64,000 bases of DNA, from contig JAFSJJ010000044.1 of NCBI GenBank assembly GCA_017439345.1, positions 62,001-126,000 on the forward strand. Direction: 5' to 3'. Under the pieces are notes generated by a model. It made no database searches, was not told the DNA's origin, and saw nothing but the letters and a program-made list of their open reading frames with translations. Made by a program: the position numbers and the translations under genes. Shown here piece by piece: positions 42,503-52,267 of this stretch. Positions within the stretch are counted from its first letter, which is position 1; each line of letters starts with the position of its first letter. Source of the stretch: Synergistaceae bacterium (lineage in GTDB: Bacteria > Synergistota > Synergistia > Synergistales > Aminobacteriaceae).

Positions 42503-44416
42503 TCACTGACTTTTTAACTCTTCAAGTTCGAGGCTTGCCCCTTCCCAGTCTTCATATAAGCTCTTGATTAACTTGTCGAGATTATCACGCTCAATCATTA
42601 GGGCTTTTATCCTGTTCGAGTCATTCAGCACTTCTTGAGAGCATAAAGCATTATCAATCTCATTAATTCTTTGTTCGGACGAAGCAATATTTTTCTCGAG
42701 TTCAGCAATTAATTTTTTCGTATCCCTGATTTTTGCCTTGATTTCCTGATTATGATTATGACTCTGACTCTGAGCAGCTTTGTTATGACTCTGAGTCTGA
42801 CTCTGACGCGCTAAGTTCTCCTCACGTTCAAAGCGCTTCTCAAGATAATATGAGTAATTGCCCGGATAGTCATATAATCTGCCGTCCCTTAGTTCTAAGA
42901 CTCTTTCAGCTAATGAGTCAAGAAAATGTCTGTCATGAGAGACTATTATTAACGTACCCTGATATTTCAATAAAGCACGCTCTATGATTTCCCGCGTATT
43001 GAAGTCAAGGTGATTAGTAGGTTCGTCAAGAATTAATAAGTTCGTCTCTATCAGCATTAATTTATATAATGCGAGTCTTGCCTTCTCGCCTCCTGATAAT
43101 ATCTTAACGCTTTTATTTATGTCATCGCCTGAAAAAAGAAACGCTCCGAGCAAGTTACGCCTCTCGACAGAATTTAACTTTGAAGACACAGATAATGCCT
43201 CTTCCCAGACTGTGTGATTATAATCAAGATTTTGCGCGCTTAGCTGTGAGTAATATGCTGCCTTGACGTTATGACCGTATTTTATTTTGCCTGACGTAGG
43301 CTGTTCTGTGAGACTCAATAATCTTAATAGAGTCGATTTTCCTGCTCCGTTGATGCCTACAAGTGCGACCCGTTCCGAACGAGTAATAACGAAATTCAAG
43401 CCATCGAACACGTTTAAATCATCATAACTCTTTGCAAGACCTGTAACTTTTATCACTTCCAAGCCGCTTGGTTCTGACTCAGGAATATTTATCTTTATGC
43501 TCTTATCCGGTGAATTCAACTCTATTAACTTTATCTTCTCGAGCTGCTTAATTCTGCTTTGAACCTGAGCCGCTTTCGTTGCCTTGTATCTGAAACGGTT
43601 AATAAAACTCTCTATCTTGTGAAGTTCCCTTTGCTGTGAGTTATATGCTTTCTCGAGTAACTCTTCATTCTGGGCCTTGAGTTCTAAATATTCATCATAA
43701 CCGCACTTGTATAAAATTATCTTGTGCTGAGTCAAGTCTGCGATATTATCTGCAATGTTCTCAAGAAATCTTGTATCATGACTCACGGCCAAGACCGCGC
43801 CTTTGTAATTAGCAAGCCAGCCTTCAAGCCATTCCATGCTGTACAAGTCAAGATGATTCGTAGGTTCGTCAAGCAGTAACACATCAGGAAGAGATAATAA
43901 CAATGCTGCAATAGCTATTCTCATTTGCCAGCCTCCTGAGAAGTCAAGACAGTTTTTTTCAGAGTCACTAACACTAAAGCCCAAACCGTGCAAGACTTTG
44001 TGAGCCTCTGACTCGAATGCAAAGCCGCCGATAGACTCGAACCTGTGTTCAAGCCTTGAATGTTCGTTTAATAGTGCCTCGTGATTGTCTGGATTAGCTG
44101 CTAACTTGTTCTCGATCTCGTGAATTCTTGCCTCAAGCTGTGAGAGTCCTGCTCTGTCCTTCAAGTATTGCATTAATGGGACCGGCTCAAGTTCGATTAA
44201 GTCCTGAGGCAAATAACCCAGTGTTAAATTTTTTGAACGCTCTATGACTCCAGAGTCTGACTCAAGTTCGCCTGTTATTATTCGCAATAGAGTCGTCTTG
44301 CCTGCACCGTTGACACCTACAAGGCCGATTCGTGCGTTGTCGTTGACCTGAAGGCTTAAGTCCTGAAATATTATTTTCTCGCCGAATGAGAGATTTAAAT
44401 TCTTAATATTAATCAT
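42503..44416 (-). CDS. ABC-F family ATPase (translation factor type)
   Basis: 637 residues with two ABC cassettes and no membrane span. Walker A GVNGAGKTTLLRI (about 35-47) and GINGAGKSTLLRL (about 350); signatures DFSGGWQMR and LSGGEKARLAL; Walker B LLLDEPTNHLD and LILDEPTNHLD. A linker (about 230-300) is rich in charged helix, and a C-terminal coiled coil follows a Gln/Ser/His-rich hinge near 545. ABC-F proteins act on the ribosome. Uup- or YheS-like; the subclass is not certain. No Shine-Dalgarno; TATAAT lies 8 bases before the ATG. Confidence 0.9.
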   Translation of the reverse strand: MINIKNLNLSFGEKIIFQDLSLQVNDNARIGLVGVNGAGKTTLLRIITGELESDSGVIERSKNLTLGYLPQDLIELEPVPLMQYLKDRAGLSQLEARIHEIENKLAANPDNHEALLNEHSRLEHRFESIGGFAFESEAHKVLHGLGFSVSDSEKNCLDFSGGWQMRIAIAALLLSLPDVLLLDEPTNHLDLYSMEWLEGWLANYKGAVLAVSHDTRFLENIADNIADLTQHKIILYKCGYDEYLELKAQNEELLEKAYNSQQRELHKIESFINRFRYKATKAAQVQSRIKQLEKIKLIELNSPDKSIKINIPESEPSGLEVIKVTGLAKSYDDLNVFDGLNFVITRSERVALVGINGAGKSTLLRLLSLTEQPTSGKIKYGHNVKAAYYSQLSAQNLDYNHTVWEEALSVSSKLNSVERRNLLGAFLFSGDDINKSVKILSGGEKARLALYKLMLIETNLLILDEPTNHLDFNTREIIERALLKYQGTLIIVSHDRHFLDSLAERVLELRDGRLYDYPGNYSYYLEKRFEREENLARQSQTQSHNKAAQSQSHNHNQEIKAKIRDTKKLIAELEKNIASSEQRINEIDNALCSQEVLNDSNRIKALMIERDNLDKLIKSLYEDWEGASLELEELKSQ

Positions 44417-44423
44417 GCTGCAT

Positions 44424-44429
44424 ATTATA
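44424..44429 (-). promoter_or_regulatory. -10 element close to the ABC-F start (leaderless candidate)
   Basis: TATAAT (44429-44424 on the minus strand) ends 7 bases before the ATG at 44416, so transcription would begin at or next to the start codon. A weak TTGCTC lies 19 bases upstream as -35. Confidence 0.45.
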
Positions 44430-44513
44430 AATGAGAGCGCGTTAATTCGAGCAAATTAATTGAGTCATTAAGTGCGTGAGTTAGTGTGAATGTCTTGATT
44501 GAGTGCTTGTGTC

Positions 44514-44537
44514 TGTATTAGTAAATGTATTAGTAAT
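44514..44537 (-). repeat. 24-base intergenic repeat, copy B
   Basis: On the minus strand the same 24 bases as at 18300-18323: A, then two tandem TTACTAATACA units. It lies about 100 bases upstream of the ABC-F start, after the GT11 gene. Confidence 0.85.
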
Positions 44538-44548
44538 TCATGAAGTCT

Positions 44549-45466
44549 TTAAGAAATTTTTATCCAGCATTCAGGCAGCAAATATTTTCTGTCAGGTTTG
44601 ACGTTAAGATACCATAAATTTACGTCCGGAGCAATTATAATCTTTTCTGGATTCTCGTTGAGCCACGCTCCCCACCAGCTGAAGGTCGAAGCTCCCATGA
44701 TTACATGCCTGCACTTAGTCATTAAAGCCATGTCTTGAGCCGGAGTCTGGTTCTCAATGAAATTATATCTTGCATCAGGATAAATTTTGCTGAGATTCTC
44801 TTTGCACCAGTTAATATCGTCACTGAACACAAAGAATTCAGGATTACTCGTGAGCGTAAAAATTTTCGTCAATGCATACTTAATATAATTATGATTAGGG
44901 TCTATGTGTTCAAGCTGCTTCATTTTATCTGTCCGTCTTACGTGAAGAGCGACAGAATTACAGGACTGGACGCGAGAGACTAATTCAGGGTTAAAGCATT
45001 GAGCTGCGAACGTGAACTTTTTGCGTACTAGTTCTGCTATGTCAATAAAAATTTTCTCGGACTTAAAATAGCCGCTTATGTAATTATTGTCTTTTATGTT
45101 CAGGAAGTCATCATCATATGAAACCCATGACGGCGAGTAATATGCCCTGCTAATTAAGAATTTATTTGCGAGTTTGCGAATAAGACGGCTGAACACGTGA
45201 AATTTTTTAACCTGCTTACGTGAAATATAATCCAGCAGCGCACGGCCTGAACCGACTCTTAGAATCTCAAGAAAAGATGCGCAGGGTTCGTTTATATTTG
45301 GGAATAAATTTAACTGATAGGGTCTGTCTTCGGTTGTTAATCTCTCGAAGTCCCACGCTCCGAGCCGTAATTCAGTGTTAAGCCTCTGACTCGCAGAGAG
45401 TCCTGCCGCGTACATGAATAATTGATTGCCCAAACCTGCATGTGGAATTATGCGCGCGATAATCAT
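44549..45466 (-). CDS. GT11-family glycosyltransferase (alpha-1,2-fucosyltransferase-like)
   Basis: 305 residues. IPHAGLGNQLFMYAAGL (motif near residue 10), HVRRTDKM (GDP-fucose site, near 180), FFVFSDDINWCKENL and MGASTFSWWGAWLN are the GT11 motifs. It probably transfers fucose from GDP-fucose to a surface glycan; no GDP-fucose synthesis genes lie nearby. No signal or membrane span; cytosolic or peripheral. It has its own promoter-like TATAAT at 45511-45506. Confidence 0.87.
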   Translation of the reverse strand: MIIARIIPHAGLGNQLFMYAAGLSASQRLNTELRLGAWDFERLTTEDRPYQLNLFPNINEPCASFLEILRVGSGRALLDYISRKQVKKFHVFSRLIRKLANKFLISRAYYSPSWVSYDDDFLNIKDNNYISGYFKSEKIFIDIAELVRKKFTFAAQCFNPELVSRVQSCNSVALHVRRTDKMKQLEHIDPNHNYIKYALTKIFTLTSNPEFFVFSDDINWCKENLSKIYPDARYNFIENQTPAQDMALMTKCRHVIMGASTFSWWGAWLNENPEKIIIAPDVNLWYLNVKPDRKYLLPECWIKIS

Positions 45467-45505
45467 TATTAATAGACATGCTCCGTTCGTGAAAAGATTT
45501 TGTGT

Positions 45506-45511
45506 ATTATA
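45506..45511 (-). promoter_or_regulatory. -10 element of the GT11 gene
   Basis: GCTATAAT on the minus strand, directly after the pgm terminator, about 40 bases before the ATG at 45466. Confidence 0.45.
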
Positions 45512-45515
45512 GCAT

Positions 45516-45547
45516 AATAAAACCCTCCGGCTGCTTTAACCAGAGGG
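45516..45547 (-). terminator. terminator after pgm
   Basis: Plus-strand arms CCCTCCGG (45523-45530) and CCAGAGGG (45540-45547) pair with one G-T pair; on the minus strand the stem is followed by TTTTATT. An A11 run lies on the pgm side of the hairpin. Confidence 0.72.
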
Positions 45548-45577
45548 GAGAAAAAAAAAAATTTTATTCTTTAATGC

Positions 45578-47176
45578 TTATGCTATGATCTTCTGCGCTT
45601 CTGCCTGAATTTGCTCCAGATGTTCTTTACTCACGAAACTTTCAGCGTACAACTTGCAGATATTCTCAGTTCCTGAAGGTCTAGCCGCGAACCAGCCGTT
45701 CTCAGTTGTAACTTTCAAGCCTCCGATTGAAGCATTATTACCCGGAGCTTTAGTGAACTTGGCCGTTATCTTGTCGCCTGCGAGGGTATCTGCCTTTATA
45801 TCATCCGGTGATAACTTGCCCAGAGCTGCCTTCTGTTCAGGTGTTGCAGGTGTGTCTATGCGGGCATAATAACTCGTGCCGTACTTAGCTGTAATTTCCT
45901 GATAGTGTTCAGCTGGATTCTTTCCTGTAACTGCTGCAATCTCGCAAGCTAAGAGGTCCATAATAATGCCGTCCTTGTCAGTCGTCCATACAGAGCCGTC
46001 TTTGCACAAGAATGAAGCTCCTGCACTCTCTTCACCGCCGAAGCCCATAGAGCCGTCAAGAAGACCTTCAACGAACCATTTAAAGCCTACAGGTACTTCA
46101 CATAATTTTTTGCCGATTCCAGCTGTTACGCGATCAATGATTGAACTTGAGACTACGGTCTTGCCGACCATTGCATCACTTCTCCAGCCTTTGCGCGATG
46201 TGAATAAATGCTTCACTGCGACCGCCAGATATGCATTAGGATTCATTAAGCCTTGAGGTGTAACTATTCCGTGCCTGTCATAGTCCGTGTCATTGCCGAA
46301 CGCTATATCATATAAGTCTTTGAGCTTGATTAAATTTGCCATTGCGTACGGTGATGAGCAGTCCATTCTGATTTTGCCGTCATGGTCAGGGGGCATGAAT
46401 GAGAACGTAGGGTCAAGGTTAGGGTTCACGACTTCGAGATTCTTAATGCCGTAAATTTCTGCGATAGGCTGCCAGTAATAAATTCCGCTTCCGCCTAATG
46501 GGTCAGCACCGATTTTGAGTCCTGACTTTGCGATTGCTTCCATGTCGACGACGCTTGCAAGGGCTTTGACGTAGGGGATAACGTAATCTTCAAAGTGAAC
46601 GTTGTCGAGCTTGACTGCTTTCTCAAACGGGACGCGTTTAATTTTCTCAAGGCCGGACTTGATTAACTCATTAGCACGATTCTGAATCTTGCTCGTAATC
46701 TCAGGGCTTGCAGGACCTCCAGACGGCGGATCGTATTTAATGCCTCCGTCAGTCGGTGGGTTGTGAGAGGGCGTTATGACCATTCCGTCAGCTGTTTTAT
46801 TTCCGGGAGTCCTGTTATGTTCGAGAATTGCTCTTGATACTACAGGAGTCGGAGTCGGTGCAAATTTTTCCTGCAAGATAATTTCTACTCCGTTAGCTGC
46901 TAAGACTTCAACACATGTTCTCATTGCAGGTTCTGATAATGCGTGAGTGTCGGCTCCGATGTATAACGGTCCGGGAATTTTCTCGGCTGTACGGTGCTCA
47001 TAGACGGCCTGAGCTATTGCCATAATGTGAGCCTCGTTGAAGCTGTGAAGGGCTGAACTTCCCCTGTGTCCTGACGTTCCGAACGCGACTTGCTGGGTCT
47101 TGTCGTCAGGATTAGGAGCAAGGGTATAGTAATCGCTGATTAATGAGGGAATATTTACGATTTTTTTCTCCTGCAT
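45578..47176 (-). CDS. pgm: phosphoglucomutase (alpha-D-glucose specific)
   Basis: 532 residues. [17 protein letters not shown] near the N-terminus, the phosphoserine loop in [16 protein letters not shown], the metal loop [14 protein letters not shown] and the C-terminal phosphate loop [14 protein letters not shown] are all present. It interconverts glucose-1- and glucose-6-phosphate, feeding nucleotide sugars for lipopolysaccharide and glycogen. It is downstream of lpxA with a 54-base gap. Confidence 0.95.
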   Translation of the reverse strand: MQEKKIVNIPSLISDYYTLAPNPDDKTQQVAFGTSGHRGSSALHSFNEAHIMAIAQAVYEHRTAEKIPGPLYIGADTHALSEPAMRTCVEVLAANGVEIILQEKFAPTPTPVVSRAILEHNRTPGNKTADGMVITPSHNPPTDGGIKYDPPSGGPASPEITSKIQNRANELIKSGLEKIKRVPFEKAVKLDNVHFEDYVIPYVKALASVVDMEAIAKSGLKIGADPLGGSGIYYWQPIAEIYGIKNLEVVNPNLDPTFSFMPPDHDGKIRMDCSSPYAMANLIKLKDLYDIAFGNDTDYDRHGIVTPQGLMNPNAYLAVAVKHLFTSRKGWRSDAMVGKTVVSSSIIDRVTAGIGKKLCEVPVGFKWFVEGLLDGSMGFGGEESAGASFLCKDGSVWTTDKDGIIMDLLACEIAAVTGKNPAEHYQEITAKYGTSYYARIDTPATPEQKAALGKLSPDDIKADTLAGDKITAKFTKAPGNNASIGGLKVTTENGWFAARPSGTENICKLYAESFVSKEHLEQIQAEAQKIIA

Positions 47177-47230
47177 AAAATGAACCTCCGTTCATGAAAA
47201 TTAATTAACTTGGGATAAAAAAATTATACC

Positions 47231-48028
47231 CTAAATGCCCCAGAATGTTACGCCCCTTTTTGTGCCTTGATAGAATTCTATTATTCTTTGAATCTCAGGA
47301 ATATATTTAGCTTTATTCTTGACAGCCTCGTTGAGTTCGTCCGTGAATCTTTTATTCTTGTCATAGAGTCCCTTGTAAAATCTATATATTGCCTGCCTCG
47401 TCTCAGCCGTAAAGCCCTCGCGCTCAAGACCGACTTTGTTTAATCCCGTGAGTCTTAACGGATCTCCTGAAGCTAACGTGTAATGCGGAACATCTTTAAC
47501 GACTCGATAGAGTCCCCCTATCATGCAGAAGTCGCCGATTCTGACGAACTGATGAACGCCTGCCATTCCCCCGAAGACAGTATGACTCCCGACCTGAACG
47601 AAGCCTGACAAGCCGACTTTATTAGCAACAGTAACATAATCTCCGACATGAACATTATGAGCAAAGTGTACAGCGTCCATGATAAAACAGTTATCGCCTA
47701 CGATAGTTTCATTGCCTTCACCGGTTGCCCTGTTAATCGTAACGTTCTCGCGGATGAGATTATTACTGCCGATTCTTACATATGAGACTTCGCCTTTGAA
47801 GCCGTGGTCTTGAGGTTCGCCTCCGATTGCAGTGAACTCGCATATTTTGCAGTTCTCTCCGATTGAGACATAATCATGAATGCTGACGAACGCTTTTAAC
47901 TGTGTGCCTGCACCGATTTTAACTTGAGACTCTATGACGCAGTACGGGCCGATTATCACTCCGTCGCCGAGTTCTGCCTTAGGTGATACTATTGCACTTG
48001 GGTGAATCTTTACGCTCAATTCGCTCAC
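47231..48028 (-). CDS. lpxA: UDP-N-acetylglucosamine acyltransferase
   Basis: 265 residues of left-handed beta-helix hexapeptide repeats (IHPSAIVSPKAELGDGVIIGPYCVI onward), catalytic His in MDAVHFAHNVHVGD, and GLNKVGLEREGFTAE starting the C-terminal helical part. It adds a 3-hydroxyacyl chain to UDP-GlcNAc, the first step of lipid A. The start overlaps fabZ by 4 bases. Confidence 0.96.
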   Translation of the reverse strand: MSELSVKIHPSAIVSPKAELGDGVIIGPYCVIESQVKIGAGTQLKAFVSIHDYVSIGENCKICEFTAIGGEPQDHGFKGEVSYVRIGSNNLIRENVTINRATGEGNETIVGDNCFIMDAVHFAHNVHVGDYVTVANKVGLSGFVQVGSHTVFGGMAGVHQFVRIGDFCMIGGLYRVVKDVPHYTLASGDPLRLTGLNKVGLEREGFTAETRQAIYRFYKGLYDKNKRFTDELNEAVKNKAKYIPEIQRIIEFYQGTKRGVTFWGI

Positions 48029-48486
48029 TCCTTATTTTCGTTCTTAATCAGGGAGTTCCCTAGAATGAACATGAATTCCCCTTCAGCTACAACTTTGTCA
48101 TCAACATAGCCTGTAACTTTTGCTTTACCTGATGAGCCTCTGACTCTGGTCAATTCTGCCTTAGTAACGAGTTTGTCTCCTGGTCTCACGGGCTTTCTGA
48201 ATCTAACGTTGTCGGCACCTGCAAGAAATGCGATTTTATCAAGACCTTCTTCACCGAGCCTCAAGCCTACCAGAATAGACGCTACCTGACCCATACTTTC
48301 GAGAATCATAACGCCGGGCATTACCGGATCGCCTGGAAAATGTCCCTGAAAAAAAGGCTCATTAATCGTAACGTTTTTATAGCCCGTAACATGCGAATCA
48401 TCATAGTCCGTGATTCGATCTACCATTAAGAACGGATAACGCTGCTTTAAAATTTTCATTACTTCGAGAATATCAAGTTCAGCCAT
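48025..48486 (-). CDS. fabZ: 3-hydroxyacyl-ACP dehydratase
   Basis: 153 residues, one hot-dog fold. RYPFLMVDRITDY and the catalytic His-Glu set in FFQGHFPGDPVMPGVMILESMGQ are seen. It dehydrates 3-hydroxyacyl-ACP, competing with LpxA/LpxD for the same pool. It is packed between lpxC and lpxA with overlaps. Confidence 0.96.
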   Translation of the reverse strand: MAELDILEVMKILKQRYPFLMVDRITDYDDSHVTGYKNVTINEPFFQGHFPGDPVMPGVMILESMGQVASILVGLRLGEEGLDKIAFLAGADNVRFRKPVRPGDKLVTKAELTRVRGSSGKAKVTGYVDDKVVAEGEFMFILGNSLIKNENKE

Positions 48487-49322
48487 TAAGAATTTTTTCT
48501 CCCTTCGTGTTTAAGCATTTCTGCAAGTTTCAAGTGTAATTCATGACCTGCACGCAATGCAATAATATGGGCATTAATTTTTTTACCCAGTGAGGCCAAG
48601 TCCCCTATTAAGTCTAATATTTTATGCCTGACAAATTCATTTTTGAATCTCAGGCCGCCCGATGCTTTGATTTCATTTTCACGGATTAATACTGCATTGT
48701 CGAGACTGCCCCCTAATGCCATCCCGTGAGAACGCAGATATTCTATATCAGATTCATAAGCAAAAGTTCTTGCCCGTGAAATTTCGTTTATATAATTTTC
48801 CGGTGAATGAATATAGTCAAATACTTGGCAGCCTATGTATTTATATTCTACTGTGTAAGTGATATGCAATTTATTTCTATTCGGGAATGCAGCAATGAAT
48901 CTCTTTTTATCATCATCGCCGTAAATTATTACAGGTTGATTAACTTCAATCGCATTGAGTGACTCAGACTCAGAATCATAATCAGAGTCTGAGCATTTCA
49001 TTATCTCAGAGCAGACTCTCTCAGCACAACCGTCAAGGGCAGGCATTTCACCGCCGTTAATCGTGAGCTTTAATCCGGAAAATATATCAAGACCTGCAAG
49101 ACCTGACAAAACATGTTCGCAAGTCATGATCTTGTCTCCGTTAGTAAAAATATAGTCCGAGCCTCTGTTAGTCCCGTTAGTCTTAAATCTGCTTATCGGC
49201 ATGAAGTCTTCTCCATTACCTATAATAATTTCAGGTGAATCGCAGGGTTCTATGATTAATTCGCACTCTCTGCCCGAATGAAGCCCTGCACCTTTTAATA
49301 TAATTTTCCCGTTAATCCGCAT
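48486..49322 (-). CDS. lpxC: UDP-3-O-acyl-N-acetylglucosamine deacetylase
   Basis: 278 residues, short against about 305. Zinc ligands: His in MTCEHVLSGLAGLDIF, and His and Asp in RHKILDLIGDLASLG; the general acid His may be in RAGHELHLKLA. It commits the cell to lipid A synthesis. It overlaps lpxD by 11 bases. The shortening appears spread over loops rather than at one missing domain. Confidence 0.93.
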   Translation of the reverse strand: MRINGKIILKGAGLHSGRECELIIEPCDSPEIIIGNGEDFMPISRFKTNGTNRGSDYIFTNGDKIMTCEHVLSGLAGLDIFSGLKLTINGGEMPALDGCAERVCSEIMKCSDSDYDSESESLNAIEVNQPVIIYGDDDKKRFIAAFPNRNKLHITYTVEYKYIGCQVFDYIHSPENYINEISRARTFAYESDIEYLRSHGMALGGSLDNAVLIRENEIKASGGLRFKNEFVRHKILDLIGDLASLGKKINAHIIALRAGHELHLKLAEMLKHEGRKNS

Positions 49323-50304
49323 TATTTTGCAGAGCCTCTAACTTTTTCTCAAGCAGCTTGAGCCTCTTAACGTACAACGGCAAATCAGCAGCCAGCACTA
49401 AAGCTCTCTTGGCCTGGTTATGATTCCTAGCAGGGAAGCCCGATACTACAGAACCTGCGGGAATATCATTAGTAACTCCTGTGCGTCCTGCAATTAAAGT
49501 CCCTTCGCCTATTCTCACATGATCTGTGATTCCTGCCTGAACTGAAATAGTAACGTTGTCTTCGATAACAGAGCTGCCTGCGACTCCAGTCATTGAACAT
49601 ATAATGCAGTTCTTTCCGATGTGGACATTATGACCGACTTGAACGTGATTATCTATCTTGGTGCCTGAGTCTATAAGCGTATCCTTCATAGTGCCTCTAT
49701 CAATCGTAGTACATGCTCCGATCTCTACGTCATCGCCTATAGTTACGCCGCCTGTCTGAGGTATCTTCACGACGACTCCGTTTTCACGGACGAAGCCGAA
49801 TCCATCACAGCCTATAACTGCGCCTGAGTGAATCAAGCAGTTCTTACCGACTTTGACATTTGCGAGAAGCACTGCATGGGGTTCTATGACGCTGCCGGAC
49901 TCGACAACACAATTTTCACCAATGAAGGCAAACGGAGCAATATAAGCATCAGGTGAAATTTTCGCGCTCTCATGAACTTTCGCGAGAGGGTCAATGCCTG
50001 TCAATCTTTTACGGGGATCAAATATAGCTAATAATTTGGGTAATAAGGCTCTTGGTGAGTCGCAAATCAGTCCGTCCCTGTCAGAAGCATTCATGACCTT
50101 AGAATATGACACTATAGGAACATCAGGACTTAACGAGTCAATAACGTGTTTGTCCCAGATAACGCACAGAGAGTCTTTGTCTGCACTCTCAGGCGGGGAA
50201 ATTCTTTTAATAATGCGGGATTCATTGCCCTTGATAGACATAGAAATATTAGAACTTGTTTCGTCATTAAGTTTTTTTACGAGTGAAGCTAAAGTTAAAT
50301 TCAT
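49312..50304 (-). CDS. lpxD: UDP-3-O-acylglucosamine N-acyltransferase
   Basis: 330 residues. An N-terminal domain (about 1-105) is followed by hexapeptide repeats: YIAPFAFIGENCVVESGSVI, the catalytic His in DNHVQVGHNVHIG, and VAGSSVIEDNVT. It adds the second acyl chain in lipid A. It is the first of the lpxD-lpxC-fabZ-lpxA set, preceded by GGAGG and by a terminator that separates it from bamA. Confidence 0.95.
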   Translation of the reverse strand: MNLTLASLVKKLNDETSSNISMSIKGNESRIIKRISPPESADKDSLCVIWDKHVIDSLSPDVPIVSYSKVMNASDRDGLICDSPRALLPKLLAIFDPRKRLTGIDPLAKVHESAKISPDAYIAPFAFIGENCVVESGSVIEPHAVLLANVKVGKNCLIHSGAVIGCDGFGFVRENGVVVKIPQTGGVTIGDDVEIGACTTIDRGTMKDTLIDSGTKIDNHVQVGHNVHIGKNCIICSMTGVAGSSVIEDNVTISVQAGITDHVRIGEGTLIAGRTGVTNDIPAGSVVSGFPARNHNQAKRALVLAADLPLYVKRLKLLEKKLEALQNNAD

Positions 50305-50345
50305 GATTAAATGCCTCCTTTAGGGCGTTATATTTCTCTAGCCAT

Positions 50346-50378
50346 GAAAAAGCCATGCCCGGCACTTAAGGCATGACT
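50346..50378 (-). terminator. terminator between bamA and lpxD
   Basis: Minus-strand AGTCATGCC (50378-50370) pairs with GGCATGGCT (50359-50351, one G-T pair), followed by TTTTC. The lpx genes may thus have their own promoter or depend on read-through. Confidence 0.72.
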
Positions 50379-50452
50379 AAATTGTTATATTATATTCCTG
50401 CTCATGAGACAGAATTTCTGCGTAACATAATCGAGTCATAAATATTATTACG

Positions 50453-52234
50453 CTAGAACATTTCGCCGAACCCGAAATGTGTTTTATTCTCGTCTTCACC
50501 TTTAGCATAATCGACTCTTAAATTTCCAAACGGAGTCTTTACCCGAACGCCTATGCCGTAGTCATCGTGATAATTTTTCCAGTCCATGCGGTAATCTGCA
50601 TTGCCTATATCATAAAAGCCTACAAGGGTAACAGCCTGATTAATCGGAAAACGCAGCTCGAAATTTCCCAGATACATGTGACTGCCCTCAAACGAACGCG
50701 AATTGTAGCCTCTAAGAGTATTCATGCCTCCGAGTGAATATCTTGCAAACGCCGGCAGATAGTCTTCAGTTGCAGCACCGATTCTGACTCTTGCAGCAAA
50801 TAATAACGGGTTCTCGTCTGACCATCTGAAGTCATTATCAGCGAAGTTCTCGACGAATTTATTTAACGCTACATAAAGCCTTGCCTGAGTCCAGTATTTT
50901 AAATATTGATAATCTCCGCCGACTTTCACAGCCTGCTCTAAGAACGTATCCCACACAAAGCCCTTAGGATACGGGGAATACTCATCGCGTTTGTCATACG
51001 TAACAGCAAGCTCTATAGTCTGGTTATCTCCCTGCCACGGGGTTAAATCGTCTATGTAGCCGGGCTTGGCATTATGAACGTCATCATATTTTGTGTGCTG
51101 ATGCCTTAACGTCAAGAACCAGCTCCAGGCCTCATTTGAAAATTTCTTGCCTATACCTCCGAAGACCTGCCAGCTCTTCTCGTCGAATTCAAATTGTCTG
51201 TTGCCCTGCTTGTAATAATATCTGTCATCGTAAGTATAATAGCGCGCTCCGATAGTCCATGCATAAGTTTTAGCGTCCATATAGGGACTTGAAAGAGTAG
51301 TCCAATATGAAGCCTCATCGCCCTCGTTGAAGCCGATCTCGAAATTTATTGCGCGTCCGTATAAATTAGAGTCGCTGTAAGTGAGTCCTCCTGAGAGTCC
51401 GCTTTCACTTCCATAGGCAAGGTTTACACCTACTGCAGCAGTACGTTTTTCTTTCACTGTTAATATTAAATCAACTGCACTGTCGCTGTCTTCGGGGACA
51501 TCAAAATTTACGTTGACATCTTCAAAGAAGCCCATTCCCTGAAGTCTGCTTAACTGATGCCTGAATTTCGTAGCGTTGAATATATCACCCTTTTTGAGCT
51601 TTATCTCCCGGCTTATGACATAAGTCTTGGTCTTCTTGTTGCCTTGAATGATTATATTATTTATCGTAGGCTCAAGTATCGTAACGTATATATTGCCTCC
51701 CTGAATCTGAACGTCTGAGACTCTGACCATTACATAGCCGTCTTTGTGATATTTTTCTTGAATCCTGTCCAAGTCATTGCGGAAAAATGCCCTGTTAAAG
51801 ACCGTCCCGACTTGAGAGAATACTTCGGTCATCAACTGCTCGCTCTTGTAAATCGTGTTGCCTGAGAAATTAATTGACTCTATAACAGGATTCTCCTGAA
51901 CGTTGAACATTACGGAAGCTCCTCCGCCTTCAGGTCTTATATCAACGTCAACGTAAGAGAAATAGCCCTGATTATATATTTCTTCTATGTCTGCCTGAAT
52001 CATGTCTCGGCTTAAGACTTTACCGGGCTTGGTATTTGCAATATTAAGAATATATTCGCTGGTAATCTGTGAATTGCCTGTAACTCCGACTGAAGTAACC
52101 TGAACAGCATGTATATCTTCAGTGCCTGAAGCATAACTTGAGTCATATTCGTCATCAGCATTCACGCACGAAGCAAAGACCAGCAGCGAAAATATTAATA
52201 TAAGCAATGTGATAAAAATTTTTTTCTGCCTCAT
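50453..52234 (-). CDS. bamA: BamA-like outer membrane assembly protein with three POTRA domains
   Basis: 593 residues: a signal segment (FITLLILIFSLLVFASCVNA), about three POTRA domains (VTSVGVTGNSQITSEYIL; ESINFSGNTIYKSEQL; NNIIIQGNKKTKTYVI) and a barrel from about residue 275 ending in Phe. E. coli BamA has five POTRAs and about 800 residues, so this is a short form. FARYSLGGMNTLRGYNSRSF carries the conserved RGY/F loop motif. It inserts beta-barrel proteins in the outer membrane; it stands beside lipid A genes as in many Gram-negatives. Confidence 0.9.
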   Translation of the reverse strand: MRQKKIFITLLILIFSLLVFASCVNADDEYDSSYASGTEDIHAVQVTSVGVTGNSQITSEYILNIANTKPGKVLSRDMIQADIEEIYNQGYFSYVDVDIRPEGGGASVMFNVQENPVIESINFSGNTIYKSEQLMTEVFSQVGTVFNRAFFRNDLDRIQEKYHKDGYVMVRVSDVQIQGGNIYVTILEPTINNIIIQGNKKTKTYVISREIKLKKGDIFNATKFRHQLSRLQGMGFFEDVNVNFDVPEDSDSAVDLILTVKEKRTAAVGVNLAYGSESGLSGGLTYSDSNLYGRAINFEIGFNEGDEASYWTTLSSPYMDAKTYAWTIGARYYTYDDRYYYKQGNRQFEFDEKSWQVFGGIGKKFSNEAWSWFLTLRHQHTKYDDVHNAKPGYIDDLTPWQGDNQTIELAVTYDKRDEYSPYPKGFVWDTFLEQAVKVGGDYQYLKYWTQARLYVALNKFVENFADNDFRWSDENPLLFAARVRIGAATEDYLPAFARYSLGGMNTLRGYNSRSFEGSHMYLGNFELRFPINQAVTLVGFYDIGNADYRMDWKNYHDDYGIGVRVKTPFGNLRVDYAKGEDENKTHFGFGEMF

Positions 52235-52267
52235 GTTAATAAAACACGCTCTCTCCCTTCATAAAAA

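Noticed and set aside
45551-45561. A11 run as a third contingency tract
   Set aside because: It lies outside any gene, on the pgm side of the terminator hairpin; A/T runs are common in this genome and no gene frame depends on it.
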